Assembly (NCBI GenBank): GCA_003487005.1
Contig: DNFG01000286.1
Span: 1 to 13,768, forward strand
Origin: Bryobacterales bacterium
Lineage (GTDB): Bacteria; Acidobacteriota; Terriglobia; Bryobacterales; Bryobacteraceae
Length of the DNA stretch: 13,768 nt
Direction of reading: 5' to 3'
Shown here: positions 12,385 through 13,768 of the stretch, in pieces
Position numbering within the stretch: the first letter of the stretch is position 1
Layout: each line of letters begins with the position of its first letter
Made by a program: the position numbers and the translations under genes
Notes under the pieces: generated by a model
Databases searched by the model: none
Told to the model about the DNA's origin: nothing
What the model saw: the letters and a program-made list of their open reading frames with translations, nothing else

Positions 12385-13768
12385 ACCCCTCGCCACCACC
12401 ATCACGGTCGCCGAACGCATCGAAGCCGAATCGCCCGCCTCCATCACCACTTGGTCCCGCGACGCCCTCGCCGCCACGCCGGGTGTTAACATCGACGACC
12501 GCCTGCGCATGATCCCCGGCTTCGCCCTCTTCCGCCGGACCAGTTCCCTCGCCGCCAATCCCACCACCCAGGGCGTCTCGCTGCGCGGCCTCGGCTCCAC
12601 CGGCGCCAGCCGGACACTCGTCCTGTGGGACGGCATTCCGGTCAACGACCCGTTCGGCGGCTGGGTCTATTGGACCCGCCTCGCACCGGAAGAGTTCGAG
12701 CGTGTCGAAGTCTCGCGCGGCGCCTCCACCAGCGTCTTCGGCGATCGCGCCATGGGCGGCGCCGTCGCCCTGTTTTCGCGTGAACCCGCTGCCCGCCGCT
12801 GGACGATGGGCTACGAAACCGGCAACCGGGGCACCCATCAGTTGAATGCCGGCGGCGCGTGGCAACCCGGCCCAGGCTGGTGGTTGTCGGGCCATGGCCG
12901 CGCCTTCACCACGGATGGCTACTATATCGTTCCCGCGAGTGTGCGCGGAGTGATTGACACCCGGGCCAATACCCGCTTCACCGGAGGCGCGCTGCGCCTC
13001 GACCGCGCTGGCGCAGGTCAGAATCTCTTTTTGCGCGCCGATGTGCTCGCCGAAGAACGCGACAACGGCACTGCTCTCCAGCGCAATTCCACCGGCCTCG
13101 GCACCGCCGCCGCCCACTACACCCGGCAAGCCGGAGCGGGCCTGTTCTCCGCCCTCGGCTACCACAGCCGCGTCGAATACCGAGCCAGCTTTTCCGCCAT
13201 CACCGCGGGCCGAGCCTCCGAGCGCCTGACCACCTTGCAGAGCGTCCCCGCCGATGCCACCGGCGGCGCGCTGCTTTGGCGCGGCAGCGGCGCAAGCTGG
13301 AACCTGCTCGCTGGCGCCGACCTCAACCGCGCCGAGGGCGTCAGCCGCGAAACCCTCTTCCCCGCCGGCTACCGCGAAGGCGGCGGCGCCCAGACCCAGC
13401 ACGGCCTCTTCGTCCAAACCGACCGCGCGTGGAAGAAAACCCGCTGGCTCGGCGGTCTGCGCCGCCACGTCGCCGGCGCCCGCGAATTCTGGAGCCCCAG
13501 CGGCGGCTTCACCTTCACCCAGGGACTCTGGCGCGCCCGCGCCTCCGCTTACCGCGCCTTCCGCGCACCGACACTCAATGAACTCTACCGCGACTTCCGC
13601 GCCGGTAACGCCCTCACTCAGGCCAACCCCGCGCTCGGCCCCGAAGCCCTGACCGGCCTCGAGGCCGGCGCCGACTTCCGCCTCGAGCGGACCCTGGTCA
13701 CGGTTACTTTCTTCCGCAACTCGCTTAGTGACCTGATCACCAACGTCACCCGCTCCGTCACCCCCGCC
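12314..13768 (+). CDS. TonB-dependent outer-membrane receptor, 3'-truncated by window edge
   Basis: At least 485 residues, open to the right edge. The first 16 residues (MAGWALALSALTPGWA, cut before QD) act as a signal peptide. A TonB-box-like TTITVAERI follows at about 28-36. The plug domain (about 36-150) has TPGVNIDDRLRMIPGF, QGVSLRGLGSTGASRTLVLW, DGIPVNDPFGGWVYW, ERVEVSRGASTSVFG and DRAMGGAVALFSR. Beta-barrel strands follow, including AYRAFRAPTLNELYRDF and NPALGPEALTGLEAGADF, both typical of these receptors. It imports a scarce ligand (siderophore, cobalamin or other) using TonB energy; the ligand is not evident. It lacks the N-terminal carboxypeptidase-regulatory domain common in acidobacterial TonB receptors. 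An in-frame GTG at 12269 would add basic residues (RKLYSPPGIWTPRT) and give a more normal signal peptide, so the true start may be there. A C8 run lies at residues 20-22. Confidence 0.9.
   Translation, partial: MAGWALALSALTPGWAQDPPPPVEPLATTITVAERIEAESPASITTWSRDALAATPGVNIDDRLRMIPGFALFRRTSSLAANPTTQGVSLRGLGSTGASRTLVLWDGIPVNDPFGGWVYWTRLAPEEFERVEVSRGASTSVFGDRAMGGAVALFSREPAARRWTMGYETGNRGTHQLNAGGAWQPGPGWWLSGHGRAFTTDGYYIVPASVRGVIDTRANTRFTGGALRLDRAGAGQNLFLRADVLAEERDNGTALQRNSTGLGTAAAHYTRQAGAGLFSALGYHSRVEYRASFSAITAGRASERLTTLQSVPADATGGALLWRGSGASWNLLAGADLNRAEGVSRETLFPAGYREGGGAQTQHGLFVQTDRAWKKTRWLGGLRRHVAGAREFWSPSGGFTFTQGLWRARASAYRAFRAPTLNELYRDFRAGNALTQANPALGPEALTGLEAGADFRLERTLVTVTFFRNSLSDLITNVTRSVTPA
12371..12378 (+). 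repeat. Homopolymeric C8 tract in DUF58/receptor overlap
   Basis: Eight consecutive C bases sit just after the signal peptide codons of the TonB-dependent receptor and four codons before the DUF58 stop. A one-base length change would shift the receptor frame near its N-terminus. This is the geometry of a slippage-prone contingency tract, although C8 is short and the region is very GC-rich. Confidence 0.6.

Noticed and set aside
12284..13468. Long minus-strand open frame opposite the TonB receptor, and several Ala/Pro-rich plus-strand frames
   Set aside because: The very high GC of this stretch removes stop codons in all frames. The plus-strand frame from 12314 carries the plug and barrel motifs.
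11245..13768. A DUF58-TonB receptor fusion broken by a one-base error in the C8 tract
   Set aside because: Removing one C would join the frames, but the receptor has its own signal peptide and DUF58 ends naturally at its stop. A cytoplasmic/inner-membrane protein fused to an outer-membrane barrel makes no topological sense.
1..13768. tRNA, rRNA, CRISPR, IS elements, prophage or toxin-antitoxin genes
   Set aside because: Reading both strands I found no cloverleaf-like or repeat-spacer pattern, no transposase or integrase motifs, and no unexplained gap above 300 bases.

Overview
The window looks like chromosomal DNA of a GC-rich, diderm (outer-membrane) bacterium. An LptD lipopolysaccharide-export protein and a TonB-dependent receptor show the outer membrane. 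The gene set and the style of the proteins fit Acidobacteriota (Bryobacter/Solibacter-like), but that assignment is a family-level impression, not a computed placement. Almost all of the DNA is coding. I see no tRNA, rRNA, CRISPR array, insertion sequence or phage gene.

Layout. (1) 1-2238, plus strand: the 3' part of lptD, whose start lies left of the window. (2) 2243-11227, minus strand: fourteen co-directional genes in three groups. In transcription order these are an APC-family permease (11227-9890), an iron-sulfur cluster assembly operon iscR-iscS-iscU-iscA-hscB-hscA-iscX followed by a secreted protein of unknown function (9697-3582), and rpmI-rplT-small coiled-coil gene-zapA (3506-2243). 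(3) 11269-13768, plus strand: a DUF58 protein overlapped by the start of a TonB-dependent receptor that runs off the right edge.

The centrepiece is the isc operon. IscS takes sulfur from cysteine and IscU is the scaffold on which the cluster is built. HscB and HscA are the dedicated J-protein/Hsp70 pair that releases the cluster, IscA is an A-type carrier, and IscX is an IscS-binding modulator. The first gene encodes an Rrf2-family [Fe-S] regulator. In front of it are a good sigma70-type promoter (TTGACC, 17 bp, TACCTT) and, just downstream of the predicted start point, a 13-bp dyad that matches the E. coli IscR type-1 operator core at 12 of 13 positions, which points to feedback control. Three things differ from the textbook operon. 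The ferredoxin gene fdx is absent, HscB carries an N-terminal four-cysteine zinc ribbon like that of human HSC20, and a gene for an exported protein overlaps the end of iscX by 28 bp.

The second cluster joins two ribosomal protein genes (L35, L20) to two small cell-division-type genes (a ZapB/TIGR02449-like coiled coil and zapA). The infC and pheS/pheT genes that usually accompany them are not here. No intergenic gap exceeds 300 bases; the longest is the 192-bp iscR upstream region. The best leads for follow-up are the isc operator and variant sensor, the zinc-ribbon HscB, the secreted protein fused to the operon, and a C8 tract just after the signal peptide of the TonB-dependent receptor. 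I did not find a wholly new multi-gene system.
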